Below, in pieces: positions 1 to 9,203 of a DNA stretch of 64,000 nucleotides. The notes under the pieces were generated by a model. It searched no databases, was not told the DNA's origin, and worked only from the letters and a program-made list of their open reading frames with translations. Location of the stretch: positions 248,001 to 312,000 of the forward strand of contig CBDFGG010000001.1 of the NCBI GenBank assembly GCA_965247015.1. The letters run 5' to 3'. Both the position numbers and the translations under genes were made by a program. How positions within the stretch are numbered: the first letter of the stretch is position 1; every line of letters starts with the position of its first letter. Source of the DNA: JAIXWP01 sp965247015 (GTDB lineage: Bacteria; Bacteroidota; Bacteroidia; Flavobacteriales_D; Sanyastnellaceae).

Positions 1-1282
1 AAAGCGGATCTGCAAGTCTTCTTCCGATCGAGACTGCACCACGCACGGTGATGTCTTTATCAGGGAATTCTTCACGCGCGATTTCCGATCCTGAATAGAT
101 GGAAGCGCCGCTCTCATTCACCATAAATACTTGTACATGGCTTCCAAGATTCAGTCGACGCACAAATTGCTCGGTCTCTCTTCCTGCGGTGCCATTGCCG
201 ATAGCGATGGCTTCGATCTTGTATTTTTCAATCCAATTTCGAACATCCGCTGCGGCGCGCATTTCTTCTTTTTGTGGTTCATGTGGGTAAATGACGCTGT
301 CAAATACAAGTGTTCCCTCTTCATTCAAGCATACCACTTTGCATCCCGTTCTAAATCCAGGATCAAGTGCCAAAATGCGCTTTTGTCCAAGTGGAGCTGC
401 GAGTAATAATTGACGAAGATTTTCTGCGAATACACGTATTGCTTCAACATCTGCTTGTGCCTTTGCTTGTGCACGAACCTCATTTTCAATGGATGGGCCA
501 AGCAAACGGCGATATGAATCTTTTATTGCAGTCGCAATATGATCGCTCGCATCATTATTTTTTTTGATAAAAATGCGCTCGAGTTTTTCGAGTGTAAAAT
601 CTTCTTCTGGAGCAATAGACAAACGCAAGATTCCTTCCTCTTCTCCTCTAAACATAGCCAACACACGATGCGAAGGACAACGACTCAAGGGCTCTTCAAA
701 TTCAAAATAATCTTTGTATTTGATACCTGTTTCCTCTTTATCTCTTGCTACACGCGTTTTGATACTTGCAAATCTCTGAAACTGATGACGCACGGTGCTT
801 CGCGCCATGGCATCCTCATTTACAATTTCTGCAATGATATCACGAGCACCTTGCAAAGCAGCTTCATCATCTTTAACATCATCACTCAAAAATTTCTCTG
901 CTTCTTGTGATACATCTTGAAATGGTTCTTTCATCAACCACAATGCGAGCGGCTCCAGCCCTTGCTCACGGGCAACACTCGCCTTTGTTTTGCGCTTTGG
1001 CTTGTAGGGTAAATAAATATCTTCTAGTTCCTGCGCATCCTCACACCGAACGATCATTCGGCGGAGTTCGTCCGTCAATTTCCCTTGTGAATCAATCGTG
1101 CTGAGAATAGTTTCTTTTCGTTTTTCCAATTCTCGCTTGCGATGCGTTTCAGCTCTGATTTGCTCGATTTCTACTTCATCTAATCCACCTGTTACCTCTT
1201 TGCGGTATCGCGCAATGAACGGTATAGTGCAGCCCTCATCGAGAAGCTTTACGGTCGCCTCTATCTGTGATTTTGAAAACAT
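1..1282 (-). CDS. tex: Tex family RNA-binding transcription accessory protein (partial)
   Basis: The minus strand has an open frame from an ATG at 1282 to the window edge, about 427 codons with the C-terminus outside. The N-terminus contains the Tex signature TIPFIARYRKE. Further in is a YqgF/RuvC-like segment, ALDPGFRTGCK, typical of the middle of Tex. The S1 RNA-binding domain expected at the C-terminus would lie beyond position 1. An in-frame stop just upstream of 1282 fixes the start. The N-terminus is somewhat shorter than in some relatives. Tex is a nucleic-acid-binding protein with helix-hairpin-helix and S1 domains, thought to act in transcription or RNA metabolism. It begins 12 bases after pyrF ends, so it probably closes the purM-prfA-pyrF operon. 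Confidence 0.93.
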   Translation of the reverse strand, partial: MFSKSQIEATVKLLDEGCTIPFIARYRKEVTGGLDEVEIEQIRAETHRKRELEKRKETILSTIDSQGKLTDELRRMIVRCEDAQELEDIYLPYKPKRKTKASVAREQGLEPLALWLMKEPFQDVSQEAEKFLSDDVKDDEAALQGARDIIAEIVNEDAMARSTVRHQFQRFASIKTRVARDKEETGIKYKDYFEFEEPLSRCPSHRVLAMFRGEEEGILRLSIAPEEDFTLEKLERIFIKKNNDASDHIATAIKDSYRRLLGPSIENEVRAQAKAQADVEAIRVFAENLRQLLLAAPLGQKRILALDPGFRTGCKVVCLNEEGTLVFDSVIYPHEPQKEEMRAAADVRNWIEKYKIEAIAIGNGTAGRETEQFVRRLNLGSHVQVFMVNESGASIYSGSEIAREEFPDKDITVRGAVSIGRRLADPL

Positions 1283-1294
1283 TCTTTCTAAATA

Positions 1295-2080
1295 TTAAAG
1301 TGTTGCGGCCATTGCGAGTTGAATACTCTTGGCCTCTTTTTCAGCAGCGCTTGCGAAATCGCCTCCATTCGATGCATAAAGAATCGAACGGGAAGCATTG
1401 ACAAGCAATCCTACATTTTCATTCATTCCATATTTCGCCACTTCTTCAAGACTGCCGCCCTGTGCGCCCACGCCGGGTACCAAAAGAAAGTGATGAGGAA
1501 CAATTTTGCGAATATCAGCCAGCATATCTGCGCGCGTCGCTCCAACTACATACATCGTATTTTCATGTGTGCCCCATGTCGATACCTTTTCCAATACTTC
1601 CTCAAAAAGCTTCTTATCTCCTTGTTGAAAAAGCTGAAAGTCCATCGCACCTGGATTGCTGGTCAATGCCAAGACAATCGCCCATTTATTTTCAAAAGCT
1701 AAAAATGGCTGAACGCTATCCTTGCCCATGTAAGGCGCTACGGTGACTGAATCAAAACCATAGGTTTCGAAAAATGTCTTCGCGTAGTAAGTGGATGTAT
1801 TTCCGATATCACCACGTTTTGCATCCGCGATGGTAAAATGATCATTGCCGATGTACTTTACGGTCTCATCCAAAATCTCCCATCCCTCTGCACCAAGACA
1901 CTCGTAAAACGCGATATTAGGCTTATAGGCCACACAATATGGTTTTGTGGCGTCAATGATCGCTTTGTTGAATTCGAGCATGCTAACACCCGCAGGAATC
2001 TTCGCAGGGTCTGTATCCAATCCTACACACAAATACGATTTTCTCTCACGAATAATTTCTACAAGCCTCTGGTAATTCAT
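1295..2080 (-). CDS. pyrF: orotidine 5'-phosphate decarboxylase
   Basis: This enzyme removes CO2 from OMP to make UMP, the last step of de novo pyrimidine synthesis in the cytoplasm. The 261-aa protein has the catalytic motif DAKRGDIGNTS at residues 86-96, and the nearby GLDTDP. The TIADAKRGDIGNT form and the length place it in the longer type-2 OMP decarboxylase subfamily used by Bacteroidota and mycobacteria. It starts 3 bases after prfA ends and is followed at once by tex, so the genes are probably co-transcribed. Placing a pyrimidine gene after purM and prfA is a recurrent Bacteroidota arrangement. The call is secure. Confidence 0.96.
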   Translation of the reverse strand: MNYQRLVEIIRERKSYLCVGLDTDPAKIPAGVSMLEFNKAIIDATKPYCVAYKPNIAFYECLGAEGWEILDETVKYIGNDHFTIADAKRGDIGNTSTYYAKTFFETYGFDSVTVAPYMGKDSVQPFLAFENKWAIVLALTSNPGAMDFQLFQQGDKKLFEEVLEKVSTWGTHENTMYVVGATRADMLADIRKIVPHHFLLVPGVGAQGGSLEEVAKYGMNENVGLLVNASRSILYASNGGDFASAAEKEAKSIQLAMAATL

Positions 2081-2083
2081 CTC

Positions 2084-3166
2084 TTAGTTATTTCCTGCGT
2101 GAATTAATTTTTCTGTATTCTCAGCAAGTTTCAATGCTTCAATCACTTCTTCAATCTCGCCATTCATTGCTGCATCGAGATTGTACAAGGTCAAGTTGAT
2201 ACGGTGATCGGTTACTCTTCCTTGAGGATAATTGTAAGTTCTGATTTTCGCACTTCTATCTCCTGTGCTCACCAATGATTTTCTCATGCGAGCGCGCTCT
2301 TCTTGTCTGCGATTGACTTCTGCTTCAAAGATTTTTGTTCGAAGCATGGTCATTGCCTTCTCATTGTTTTCGTGCTGTGATCTACCTTCTTGACAAGCCA
2401 CAATCACTCCGGTTGGAACGTGTGTCAATCGCACAGCAGATTCTGTTTTGTTAACGTGCTGTCCACCCGCACCGCTCGCTCTATAAGTGTCGCGTTGAAT
2501 ATCCGCAGGATTAATCACGACGTCAAATTCTTCCGCTTCTGGCATCACAGCCACGGTAGCAGCGGATGTGTGAACGCGGCCTTGGGTCTCTGTTTCAGGC
2601 ACACGCTGAACGCGGTGAACTCCGCTTTCAAATTTCAAAGTGCCGTATACCTCTTCTCCACTAATCTCAATGGATACTTCTTTGTATCCGCCCATGGTGC
2701 CCTCACTCACGGTCAGTACTTCGTACTTCCATCCCTTGTTGGCGATATACCGAGTGTACATTCGGTACAAGTCTCCTGCAAAAATAGAAGCCTCGTCTCC
2801 ACCAGTACCAGCGCGGATTTCAAGAATACAGTTCTTGGTGTCCTCCGGATCTTTTGGTATCAAAAGAAACTTGATCTCTTCATCCATTTGATCTTTCATT
2901 GGCAACAATTCATTCAACTCTTCCTGCGCCAAATCTTTCATTTCCGCTTCATCGGTAGTTGCCATCAAATCTTTTGCTGATTGAATATCACTAAGTACTT
3001 TCTTATATCGATTGTAGGTTTCCACAATAGAACCTAAATCCTTGTACTCCTTCATCAATGAAGGATAGCGCTTCATATCCGCAATCACACTAGGGTCGGT
3101 AATTTGTTTACCCACCTCATTATATCTATCTACAATGGCTTCGAGCCTTGGTAATAAATCGTTCAT
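2084..3166 (-). CDS. prfA: peptide chain release factor 1
   Basis: RF1 recognises UAA and UAG stop codons and triggers peptide release on the ribosome. The 360-aa length is normal for the family. The catalytic GGQ is at residues 234-236 within SGAGGQHVNKTESAVRLTH. The stop-codon-reading PxT tripeptide is P-E-T at 190-192 (VPETETQGR), where E. coli RF1 has PAT. The first and third positions are kept, so RF1 specificity is expected. It lies between purM (22-base gap) and pyrF (3-base gap), all on the minus strand, which suggests an operon. Confidence 0.97.
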   Translation of the reverse strand: MNDLLPRLEAIVDRYNEVGKQITDPSVIADMKRYPSLMKEYKDLGSIVETYNRYKKVLSDIQSAKDLMATTDEAEMKDLAQEELNELLPMKDQMDEEIKFLLIPKDPEDTKNCILEIRAGTGGDEASIFAGDLYRMYTRYIANKGWKYEVLTVSEGTMGGYKEVSIEISGEEVYGTLKFESGVHRVQRVPETETQGRVHTSAATVAVMPEAEEFDVVINPADIQRDTYRASGAGGQHVNKTESAVRLTHVPTGVIVACQEGRSQHENNEKAMTMLRTKIFEAEVNRRQEERARMRKSLVSTGDRSAKIRTYNYPQGRVTDHRINLTLYNLDAAMNGEIEEVIEALKLAENTEKLIHAGNN

Positions 3167-3188
3167 TTTTCTCTTTTAACCTCTTCAA

Positions 3189-4364
3189 TTAATGCGTGTA
3201 TTCAAAGTTGCCGTGAGCACTTCGAATAGTCAATTTCTTCGTTTCATTCTCCTCTACCCTTCCAATGATTTGCGCTTCCATTTCGAATGAATTGGCAATC
3301 GCAATTATTGCTTTTGCAGTTTCTTCATCGGTATAAATTTCCATGCGATGTCCCATATTGAATACGCGATACATCTCCGACCATTCTGTTTTTGATTCTT
3401 GTTGAATGGCTACAAACAGCGGTGGAGTTGGGAATAAATTATCTTTTACAATATGTACATTTCCTGCGAAGTGTAGAACCTTCGTTTGCCCACCTCCACT
3501 GCAATGCACCATTCCATCAATTTTATTGCGGAATTGATCTAACACTTTTTTAATCACGGGTGCATAGGTGCGTGTTGGTGAGAGTACCAATTTACCTGCG
3601 TTCAATGGCGAACCCTCAACGTAGTCAGTCAATGCATACGAACCAGAATAAGCCAAGCTCGATGGCATCGACGCATCATAGCTCTCAGGATAACGTGTTG
3701 CTAATTCTTTGTAGAATACATCATGACGTGCACTTGTCAAGCCATTGCTCCCCATCCCTCCATTGTATTCTTTCTCATAGGTAGTTTGACCATATGATGC
3801 CAACCCTACAATTACATTTCCCGGACGGATATTGGCGTTATCAATTACATCGATACGCTTCATTCTGCACACAACCGTTGAGTCTACGATGATGGTGCGT
3901 ACAAGATCTCCCACATCTGCTGTTTCTCCTCCTGTACTGATAATATCAACTCCTAAAGATCTCAACTCAGCGAGCAGTTCCTCTGTACCATTGATGATCG
4001 CACTGATTACTTCTCCAGGAATTAAATTCTTATTTCGGCCAATGGTCGAACTCAACAAGATATTTTCAGTAGCTCCGACACATAAGAGATCATCGATATT
4101 CATAATCAATGCGTCTTGAGCAATACCCTTCCAAACAGAAATATCTTCTGTTTCTTTCCAATACATGTAGGCCAATGATGACTTGGTTCCTGCACCATCC
4201 GCATGCATCACAAGGCAGTGATCTTCACTACCGGTGAGATGATCTGGAACAATTTTACAAAATGCTTTAGGGAAAAGTCCTTTGTCCACATTTTTTATGG
4301 CAGCGTGAACTTCTTCCTTTCCAGAAGAAACTCCGCGTGAGGCGTATCTTGACGAGTCTGACAT
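3189..4364 (-). CDS. purM: phosphoribosylformylglycinamidine cyclo-ligase (AIR synthase)
   Basis: PurM closes the imidazole ring of the purine precursor FGAM, using ATP to yield AIR. The 391-aa protein has the PurM/SelD-type ATP-grasping N-terminal segment, with HADGAGTKSS and later STGGETADVGD. The family's C-terminal domain follows. It is longer than the E. coli enzyme (about 345 aa), as in other Bacteroidota. It is the first gene of the purM-prfA-pyrF-tex run. The ATG at 4364 follows a terminator hairpin that ends the upstream gene, so its promoter must lie in the short 4365-4378 stretch or overlap that hairpin. Confidence 0.95.
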   Translation of the reverse strand: MSDSSRYASRGVSSGKEEVHAAIKNVDKGLFPKAFCKIVPDHLTGSEDHCLVMHADGAGTKSSLAYMYWKETEDISVWKGIAQDALIMNIDDLLCVGATENILLSSTIGRNKNLIPGEVISAIINGTEELLAELRSLGVDIISTGGETADVGDLVRTIIVDSTVVCRMKRIDVIDNANIRPGNVIVGLASYGQTTYEKEYNGGMGSNGLTSARHDVFYKELATRYPESYDASMPSSLAYSGSYALTDYVEGSPLNAGKLVLSPTRTYAPVIKKVLDQFRNKIDGMVHCSGGGQTKVLHFAGNVHIVKDNLFPTPPLFVAIQQESKTEWSEMYRVFNMGHRMEIYTDEETAKAIIAIANSFEMEAQIIGRVEENETKKLTIRSAHGNFEYTH

Positions 4365-4378
4365 GGGCTATAAAACAA

Positions 4379-4406
4379 GAGGCCTTCTCCAGTTAGAGAA
4401 GGCCTC
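4379..4406 (-). terminator. rho-independent terminator of the OmpA/PD40 gene
   Basis: A perfect 11-bp stem (GAGGCCTTCTC with its complement) closes a 6-base loop. On the minus strand it is followed by a T-rich stretch. It lies 28 bases beyond the stop of the gene at 4435 and before purM. Confidence 0.85.
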
Positions 4407-4434
4407 AAAGTTATGATGAAATAATGAATTCTAT

Positions 4435-6465
4435 TTATTTCGGCGTGTAGTTAGTGCCAATAATTCTGAACACTGTTCTACGATTTAGCAAGTGTGCCGC
4501 TTCCTGTTGATCAGCTGGCAATTTGCTAATATAAGCTTCTGTCAATTGTGTACCTGCTTTGAAAACTCCTGCATCCTTTGGAAGGGTGCGAGGCTCTTTT
4601 TCACCTTTACCAACCGCTTTGATGCGATCAGCTGCGATACCCTTACCAATTAGGTAGTTCACGCAAGTCTGAGCACGACGCTGAGATAGATCTTGGTTAT
4701 AATCATCTTTACCACGTGCATCGGTGTGTGCCTCCAACTGAATGATGAATGTTGGGTTCTGTACCAATAGGTTGTAAAGATAATTGAGTGAGTCAGCAGA
4801 GTTAACTGATTCGTCAATCAACAGTTTGTCTTCGTTATAAGGATACAATACCAATGGCATTGGGTATTCTTTTTCACCAACAATGATTGGTGCAATGAAG
4901 TATTCTTTCGCAAACTTGGTAGAAGAGCTAACACCTACTGTTGAGAAGCTATCACCTGTACCGATGTAGTCTTTCTTATTTACTTCTACTTTATAGCTAG
5001 TGTTTGCTTGAATTTTTGTTTTGTCAAGGCTGAATCCACCGTTTCCGTCTGTAGTGATTTTGTAGCTATCACCGTTTGAACCAGTCACTGTAACATCAGC
5101 ATTAGCAACCGCTTGAGCAGTTTGCTCATCATAAACTGTTGCAATCAATTCGAATTCGATTGGAGGCTCAGTGAAGTAGTAGATATCATCCAATCCCTTA
5201 CCACCTGGGCGGTTTGAAGTGAAGAAACCGCTGAACTTAGATGCAGCATTACCAACTTCTAAGATGAAACCGAAGTCGTCAGAAGAAGAGTTGATTGGAT
5301 AATCAAGTCCACCTGGAGTTCCGAAAGTCATCTCACCAGTTTTGTCAGCCTTGAAAATATCAAGTCCACCAAATCCTCCGCGTCCGTTAGATGCGAAGTA
5401 CAATGTACCATCAGCAGCTACGAATGGGAATACATCATCACCATTGCTGTTTACTGAGCTAAGGTTTGTTGGCTTACCCCATGATTCTGTATTCTTGTTG
5501 TATGTAACATACCAAATATCTTTTCCACCTTTTCCACCTGGCATGTCCGAAGCGAAAAGAAGATACTTACCATCATTTGTAATGAATGGGTGACCTACTT
5601 TAGAACTATCATCAGCCGTACGGTCGATCAAGTTCAAGTTCACTGGATCAGCGAAACCAGAACCAGAACGCTTAGCCATTAAGATATCACAAGCAAAACG
5701 TTCATCGTTATCATACTTGCAATAAGTGTAGTACATCTCATCAAAATCTTTGTTGAAAGATGATACACCTTCGTGGCTTGGTGTGTTTACTGTATTGTTC
5801 AATGGAGTTGGTGTTCCCCACTTCTTCTTCTTGTCACGTTCTGCAACGAACAAGTCCATGAAGTCGTCACCTGTTTTGTCATAAAGACCAGAACCTGTAG
5901 CTTCTTTTCTTGAAGAAGAGAAAATAAATTCATCTCCTTTCTTAGAAGAATAAACCAAGCAATAGTCAAAAGAAGGTGAGTTCAATTCTGCAAGGTTTTC
6001 TACCGTGATTTTGCTGCGAAGTGACGCTTTCTTTTCAGAAGCCATTTGGCAAGCCTTGATGCGATCGTTCGCTTTAGACTTTTCGCCACCCTTTGCAGTG
6101 TATTTGTTCAATTGAGCAATTGCTTCTTCGAACTTTCCTTGCTCTTGTAGAGAAAGAGCATAGGCAAAATAAACTTCTGGGTCAGTGTTATAATACTGAG
6201 CAGTGATTGCTTTTGCGTACCACTCGTCAGACGCAGAATACTGCGTGGTCAAGCGATAACATTCTCCGATTTGATAGAATACTCTACCCTTTTCGGTAAG
6301 ATCTTTTATTCCAGCCTCAGCTGTTTTGTAGAGTTTTGCGGCCTCAGTATATCCCCCAGTTGCAAACTCATCATCCGCCTTTTTAGTGGCTTTTGTTTGA
6401 GCTACGGCTACAGAAGAAATAAACAGAGCAACTGTAAGAATTAGAAACAGACGCGCGGTTTTCAT
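4435..6465 (-). CDS. PorE-like OmpA-family protein (TPR, PD40 propeller, CRD, OmpA)
   Basis: This predicted cell-envelope protein has a signal peptide (MKTARLFLIL...SSVAVAQ). Counting from the chosen start, domains in order are TPR helices (about 30-150), PD40/WD40-like repeats (about 165-435, for example PFITNDGKYLLFASD), a carboxypeptidase-regulatory-like fold (about 438-505), and a C-terminal OmpA peptidoglycan-binding domain (about 560-676) with HTDARGKDDYNQDLSQRRA. The same order is found in PorE, a T9SS-associated periplasmic protein. Unlike a lipoprotein, this one has no cysteine at the signal cleavage region, so it may be a paralogue. The frame stays open up to 6573, but an upstream TATTTTCG box at 6503-6510 favours 6483 or 6465. 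I chose 6465 because the signal peptide starts there and the upstream sequence is A-rich. Confidence 0.88.
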   Translation of the reverse strand: MKTARLFLILTVALFISSVAVAQTKATKKADDEFATGGYTEAAKLYKTAEAGIKDLTEKGRVFYQIGECYRLTTQYSASDEWYAKAITAQYYNTDPEVYFAYALSLQEQGKFEEAIAQLNKYTAKGGEKSKANDRIKACQMASEKKASLRSKITVENLAELNSPSFDYCLVYSSKKGDEFIFSSSRKEATGSGLYDKTGDDFMDLFVAERDKKKKWGTPTPLNNTVNTPSHEGVSSFNKDFDEMYYTYCKYDNDERFACDILMAKRSGSGFADPVNLNLIDRTADDSSKVGHPFITNDGKYLLFASDMPGGKGGKDIWYVTYNKNTESWGKPTNLSSVNSNGDDVFPFVAADGTLYFASNGRGGFGGLDIFKADKTGEMTFGTPGGLDYPINSSSDDFGFILEVGNAASKFSGFFTSNRPGGKGLDDIYYFTEPPIEFELIATVYDEQTAQAVANADVTVTGSNGDSYKITTDGNGGFSLDKTKIQANTSYKVEVNKKDYIGTGDSFSTVGVSSSTKFAKEYFIAPIIVGEKEYPMPLVLYPYNEDKLLIDESVNSADSLNYLYNLLVQNPTFIIQLEAHTDARGKDDYNQDLSQRRAQTCVNYLIGKGIAADRIKAVGKGEKEPRTLPKDAGVFKAGTQLTEAYISKLPADQQEAAHLLNRRTVFRIIGTNYTPK

Positions 6466-6502
6466 AAGGTTTTGTTTTGACATGCAATGTTTTTGGTGGC
6501 GA

Positions 6503-6510
6503 CGAAAATA
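6503..6510 (-). promoter_or_regulatory. putative -7 box for the PorE-like gene
   Basis: Minus-strand TATTTTCG matches the Bacteroidota TAnnTTTG element with one difference. It would start transcription about 10-35 bases before the candidate start codons at 6483 and 6465. No clear -33 TTTG was found. Confidence 0.45.
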
Positions 6511-6627
6511 ATGAAAAACCCCATTTTTCAGGCATTTCAAGATAAAAAAATCTCTATTAGCACTGAAAATCAAGACATTCCATCACTCGTAGCATGGTTT
6601 CAAAAGATTATCAAGTGTGTAAATATA

Positions 6628-6665
6628 AAAAAGAGACTCCTGTTTTAAACAAAAGTCTCTTTTTA
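6628..6665 (-). terminator. terminator downstream of glnN (possibly bidirectional)
   Basis: An inverted repeat AAAAAGAGACT / AGTCTCTTTTT with a 15-base loop gives a T-run on either strand. It lies about 50 bases past the glnN stop. The opposite neighbour reads away from it, so it serves glnN. Confidence 0.8.
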
Positions 6666-6713
6666 TTGTATCAAAAATCAATTCTTTAGAGGAATCTTAC
6701 GAGTTCCACACCA

Positions 6714-8900
6714 TTATCTGGTGAAGAGAATCTCTCTCATTTTCGGCAAAGGCCAGCTTTCATCTTCCACCACCATTTCCAACGAATCAGCTGCATCACG
6801 AATCACTTCCATGATAGGCATGATCTTGTTGCAATAGCCTTCGGCTTTTTTCTCCACATCAGCCTTTTCCAATTTAGCGCGCTCTGCATTGAGTTTGTCT
6901 ACACCAGATTTCATTGCATTGATAGCAGTGCTGATTTGTTTGATCAACTCAACTTGTGCTTTGCTCGCTGCTTTTCCTTCAGCAGAACCCAATACTTCCT
7001 GCAGTCCAATTACATTATCTACCAATTTGCTCTGGTATCCAACAGCTGCTGGCAAAATGTGATTGATAGCCAGATCGCTTGTGATCAATGCTTCGATTTC
7101 TCTTCTTCTGTAGTAATTCTCTACTTCGATTTCATAGCGAGCATGAACTTCTTCGTGGGTCAAAACATTCAATTTCTCAAACATCTTTTGCACTTCTTTG
7201 TCCTTCCAAACTTTAAGGGCACTTGGAGTATCCTTTAGATTGCTAAGTCCGCGCTTTGCTGCTTCCTTCACCCACTCATCACCGTATCCATTACCTTCGA
7301 AACGGATGCTCTTACTCACTTTGATTAAGCGCTGAAGTTCTTTCAAAATCGCTTCATCCTTATCATCACCTTTTGCAATACGAGCATCTACGTCTTTCTT
7401 AAATTGAATCAAACGATTAGCAACAATTGTATTCAACGTAATCATCGCATTCGCACAGTTGGCGCTAGACCCAACCGCTCTGAATTCAAATTTATTTCCT
7501 GTAAAAGCAAATGGAGATGTTCTGTTTCTATCGGTATTATCTAATAATACTTGTGGTAATTTACCAATGTTAAGTTTCAACTCTGTCTTATCCTCTGGGG
7601 TCATTTTTCCAGCCTTGATATTCTTTTCAAGATTATCAAGCATCGCTGCCAATTGATCTCCCAAGAAAACAGACATGATTGCAGGAGGCGCTTCATTCGC
7701 TCCAAGTCGGTGGTCATTACCTACCGTTGCAATGGATGCGCGAAGTACATCTGCATTTTCGTGAATCGCTGCCACAGAGTTTACCAAGAATGTCAAGAAC
7801 TGCATATTGCTCTTCGGATTCTTTCCTGGCTTCAAAAGATTCACACCAGTATTAGTACTCAATGACCAGTTGTTGTGCTTACCACTTCCGTTGATGCCTT
7901 CGAATGGTTTTTCGTGCAACAACAATCTGAAATTATGCTTGCGTGCAGTTTTCTCTAGCACATCCATCACCAATTGGTTGTGGTCGTTTGCAAGGTTTGC
8001 CTCTTCGAACATCGGCGCCAATTCAAACTGGTTTGGAGCCACCTCGTTGTGACGAGTCGTTACAGGAATACCAAGAAGGTGTGATTCTTGCTCAAAGTCT
8101 TGCATGAAAGCCATCACACGTTCTGGAATTGAACCGAAGTAATGATCTTCCAACTGCTGTCCTTTCGCAGGACGTGCGCCGAACAACGCGCGACCTGTCA
8201 TCGCGATATCTGGACGTGCATTATACAATGCAGAGTCAATCAAGAAATATTCTTGTTCCCAACCCAATGTTGTATGAACCTTCGTTACATCTTTATCGAA
8301 GTACTGAGCAACCGCAGTTGCTGCTTGATCTACTACGTGCAATGCTTTCATCAAAGGCATTTTGTAGTCGAGTGCATGACCAGTATATGACAAGAAGATG
8401 GTAGGAATACAAAGAGTAGAACCTACAAGGAATGCAGGAGAAGAAGGATCCCAGAGGGTATAACCTCTTGCTTCAAATGTATTACGAATACCACCATTTG
8501 GGAAAGATGAAGCGTCTGGTTCTTGTTGAACGAGCATAGAGCCATCAAACTTTTCAATCGCACGGCCATCTCCAATTGGTTTGAAGAATGAATCATGTTT
8601 TTCAGCAGTACTACCTGTCAATGGTTGGAACCAGTGTGTGTAGTGTGTTGCACCACGTTGGATAGACCATTCTTTCATCGCTGCAGCTACGTGATCAGCC
8701 GTTTGGCGGTCGATACGTGAACCATGTTCGATACAATCCATGAGCTTGTCATATGCGTCATCCGTGAGGTATTCGCGCATTTTGTGATAAGCGAAAACAT
8801 TTTCTCCAAAATACTCAGAGACACGTTTGCCATGAGATTCTACTTTCTCTGGCTGGCGATAATGCAGTTCAGATAGTGCTTGAAAACGATTAGTACTCAT
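6714..8900 (-). CDS. glnN: glutamine synthetase type III
   Basis: This enzyme makes glutamine from glutamate, ammonia and ATP, the main route of ammonia assimilation. The 728-aa length and the N-terminal segment MSTNRFQALSELHYR...YFGENVF are characteristic of the large GSIII class found in Bacteroidota. Catalytic-core motifs include the nucleotide/metal region NGSGKHNNWS and the substrate region NDHRLGANEAPP. It appears monocistronic: it is followed by its own terminator and preceded by a repeat-rich intergenic region. A TACTTTTG box at 8921-8928 lies 20 bases before the ATG, inside a 14-bp palindrome, which may indicate control by a repressor or activator. Confidence 0.97.
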   Translation of the reverse strand: MSTNRFQALSELHYRQPEKVESHGKRVSEYFGENVFAYHKMREYLTDDAYDKLMDCIEHGSRIDRQTADHVAAAMKEWSIQRGATHYTHWFQPLTGSTAEKHDSFFKPIGDGRAIEKFDGSMLVQQEPDASSFPNGGIRNTFEARGYTLWDPSSPAFLVGSTLCIPTIFLSYTGHALDYKMPLMKALHVVDQAATAVAQYFDKDVTKVHTTLGWEQEYFLIDSALYNARPDIAMTGRALFGARPAKGQQLEDHYFGSIPERVMAFMQDFEQESHLLGIPVTTRHNEVAPNQFELAPMFEEANLANDHNQLVMDVLEKTARKHNFRLLLHEKPFEGINGSGKHNNWSLSTNTGVNLLKPGKNPKSNMQFLTFLVNSVAAIHENADVLRASIATVGNDHRLGANEAPPAIMSVFLGDQLAAMLDNLEKNIKAGKMTPEDKTELKLNIGKLPQVLLDNTDRNRTSPFAFTGNKFEFRAVGSSANCANAMITLNTIVANRLIQFKKDVDARIAKGDDKDEAILKELQRLIKVSKSIRFEGNGYGDEWVKEAAKRGLSNLKDTPSALKVWKDKEVQKMFEKLNVLTHEEVHARYEIEVENYYRRREIEALITSDLAINHILPAAVGYQSKLVDNVIGLQEVLGSAEGKAASKAQVELIKQISTAINAMKSGVDKLNAERAKLEKADVEKKAEGYCNKIMPIMEVIRDAADSLEMVVEDESWPLPKMREILFTR

Positions 8901-8920
8901 TTTTGGGGGGTTATTTTCCG

Positions 8921-8935
8921 CAAAAGTATACTTTT
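8921..8935 (-). promoter_or_regulatory. glnN -7 box (TACTTTTG) within a 14-bp palindrome
   Basis: Minus-strand TACTTTTG (8921-8928) is an exact match to TAnnTTTG, 20 bases upstream of the glnN ATG. It overlaps the perfect palindrome AAAAGTATACTTTT (8922-8935), so a regulator bound there would touch the core promoter. No good -33 box is visible. Confidence 0.5.
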
Positions 8936-8990
8936 TTCGTCCTCACCCCCCGATTTTGGGTACCCTTTGTTGAAAAAAGGCAAAAAATAC

Positions 8991-9203
8991 CGATTCTCGA
9001 TTCTCGATTCTCGAAATTCGCGCTGCGCTAATTCGAAATTCGAAAATTAAATAAATGTGAAGGGCGTTCTATCGAATAGACAGCATGCGTAGCGTGCCTT
9101 CTATTAATAGCCGAAAGAGTTCGGGGTTTGGGGTTCGAGGAAAATTTCGAATCGAGAATCGAGAATCGAGAATCGAGAATCGAGAATCGAGAATTGAGAA
9201 TCG
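8991..9203. repeat. composite intergenic repeat element A (heptamer arms, GCGNAGC hairpins)
   Basis: The left arm is about three CGATTCT units followed by CGAAATTCG. The right arm has about seven units of its complement AGAATCG, ending at the stop codon of the gene at 9204. The two arms form a long inverted repeat. Between them are GCTGCGC at 9022-9028 (complement GCGCAGC) and the core GCATGCGTAGCGTGCC around 9083-9098, which contains GCGTAGC at 9087-9093. It is homologous, in the opposite orientation, to the element at 10151-10450. No coding potential is seen. It fills most of the 303-bp gap between glnN and the next gene. Confidence 0.85.

Noticed and set aside
2390..2980. 196-aa ORF opposite prfA
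   Set aside because: It is antisense to a complete release-factor gene, with codon composition that follows from the prfA frame.
9147..9203. Tandem repeats resembling a CRISPR array
   Set aside because: The units are 7 bases with no unique spacers between them, and no cas genes are near. They are simple heptamer arrays.
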